A DNA stretch of 6,502 nucleotides from positions 1-6,502 of the forward strand of contig JAUQXD010000544.1 in NCBI GenBank assembly GCA_030834835.1. Reading direction: 5' to 3'. Below the pieces are notes generated by a model, which saw nothing but the letters and a program-made list of their open reading frames with translations, did no database searches and was not told where the DNA came from. Source of the DNA: Thermoflexales bacterium. Lineage in GTDB: Bacteria > Chloroflexota > Anaerolineae > Fen-1058. This document shows, piece after piece, positions 5,698-6,502 of the stretch (positions are counted from its first letter, which is position 1; each line of letters begins with the position of its first letter). The position numbers were made by a program, and so were the translations under genes.

Positions 5698-6502
5698 TCA
5701 CAGCCGCCAGTTGTCGGCGGGGCTGGCGCGCTTGTGGGCCTGTTCGATGTCGACTTCGGCGATGCGGGCGTAGTGTTGCACCATGTCGAGCGAACTGTGG
5801 CCGAGCAGTGCTTGCAGGGTAAACAGGTCGCCGCCTGATCGCAAATACGTGATCGCAAACGTGTGACGAAAACGATGTGGATGACATTTCTTGATGCCCG
5901 CGCGATCGCCCAGATGCTTGATCAAAATACGCAGCGCATTCTTATTCATGGATCGATCGAATTTCACTAGGAACAACGGGGCACTGGCGTCTTCACCATC
6001 TTCGCGATCAGCGAGGTAGCGCCAGACTGCGCGCCGGGCCGCTTTGCCCAGAAACACCGTCCGGCCTTTGCCGCCCTTCGCGCCGCCGGCGCGACCATGT
6101 TTCACCAGCACCTTGCCCGACTTGAGATCGACATCGCCGATCTTTAGCGCGGACAGTTCAGACGCGCGCAGCCCGGTGTCGACCAGCGTCATGATCACGG
6201 CTTGATCGCGCTTGCCCGAGGCGCGGCGCATCGTGAACTTGCGGCGATCGTGCGGCCTCGATTCGCGGCATTGCTCGCAGGCTTTCAGCATCGCTTCAAC
6301 TTCTTCGCACGTGAAGGGTTCGGGTGGGGCCTGTTCGAACTTCGGAACGGGTACGGCTTTGACGGGGTTAGGCTGCTCGAATTCGCGGCTGGCCCAGCCG
6401 AAGAAGGCCGACAAACTGATGTAGCAGTTGTGAATGGTTTTTGAAGCCAGAGCCTGCTTGTCGCCGCTGAACCGGCGCGGTTCGTAATCGGTGCGCAGCC
6501 AG
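5698..6502 (-). CDS. Second tyrosine recombinase, 5' end beyond the right edge
   Basis: The frame is open from the right edge to the TGA at 5698-5700, giving 267 visible residues. A TTG at 6414 has been a possible start, but the frame continues upstream without stop, and the added residues (ending KTIHNCYIS, before LSAFFGWAS) fit a recombinase core-binding domain, 'kTi.nyy..LsaFFnW'. So TTG 6414 is an internal Leu. Catalytic residues by visible numbering: R112 (TGLRASEL), K145 (GGKGRTV), H209-x-x-R212 (HRFRHTF), H235 (LGHSSL) and Y244 (HYARIAE). All are intact with standard spacing (H to Y of 9), a XerC/D-like pattern. It is convergent with the first recombinase, and much closer to the typical family. 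The two are distinct enzymes, not duplicates. It could belong to the same element or mark the neighbouring one. Confidence 0.9.
   Translation of the reverse strand, partial: WLRTDYEPRRFSGDKQALASKTIHNCYISLSAFFGWASREFEQPNPVKAVPVPKFEQAPPEPFTCEEVEAMLKACEQCRESRPHDRRKFTMRRASGKRDQAVIMTLVDTGLRASELSALKIGDVDLKSGKVLVKHGRAGGAKGGKGRTVFLGKAARRAVWRYLADREDGEDASAPLFLVKFDRSMNKNALRILIKHLGDRAGIKKCHPHRFRHTFAITYLRSGGDLFTLQALLGHSSLDMVQHYARIAEVDIEQAHKRASPADNWRL

Overview
The window looks like accessory, mobile-element DNA from a moderately GC-rich bacterium. A member of the Chloroflexota (Anaerolineae-like) is my best guess, based on a helix-turn-helix/zinc-ribbon protein placed directly before an integrase, a second typical tyrosine recombinase, and the general style of the proteins. 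This is inference from protein style, not a taxonomic match. No tRNA, rRNA, transposon inverted repeats, CRISPR array or housekeeping operon is visible.

Layout from left to right. A possible start of a minus-strand gene runs off the left edge (72 to 1). It diverges from a small, strongly basic 71-residue protein (172-387, plus). A GC-rich hairpin separates that gene from a convergent XRE-type repressor (425-850, minus). The repressor diverges from a short single-stranded-DNA-binding protein (1006-1428, plus). Next, convergent with SSB, is a large 819-residue NACHT-like STAND ATPase (1458-3917, minus), the most interesting gene here. Across a regulatory region with a 26-bp near-perfect dyad lies a plus-strand two-gene operon: an excisionase-like HTH plus zinc-ribbon protein (4087-4524) overlapping by 8 bp with a complete tyrosine recombinase (4517-5620). 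After another nested hairpin comes a second, convergent tyrosine recombinase (5698 to the right edge, minus), whose reading frame stays open past the window end.

Transcription units alternate in strand along the whole window, with hairpins between the convergent ends and dyads in each divergent intergenic region. A plausible reading is an integrative element: the recombinase and its HTH/zinc-ribbon partner would handle integration and excision, the SSB would protect single-stranded DNA, the XRE protein would control expression, and the NACHT ATPase would be a cargo gene that could act in defence or inter-element conflict. The defence role is a hypothesis. The ATPase motifs are clear, but its N-terminal and C-terminal regions match nothing I can name.
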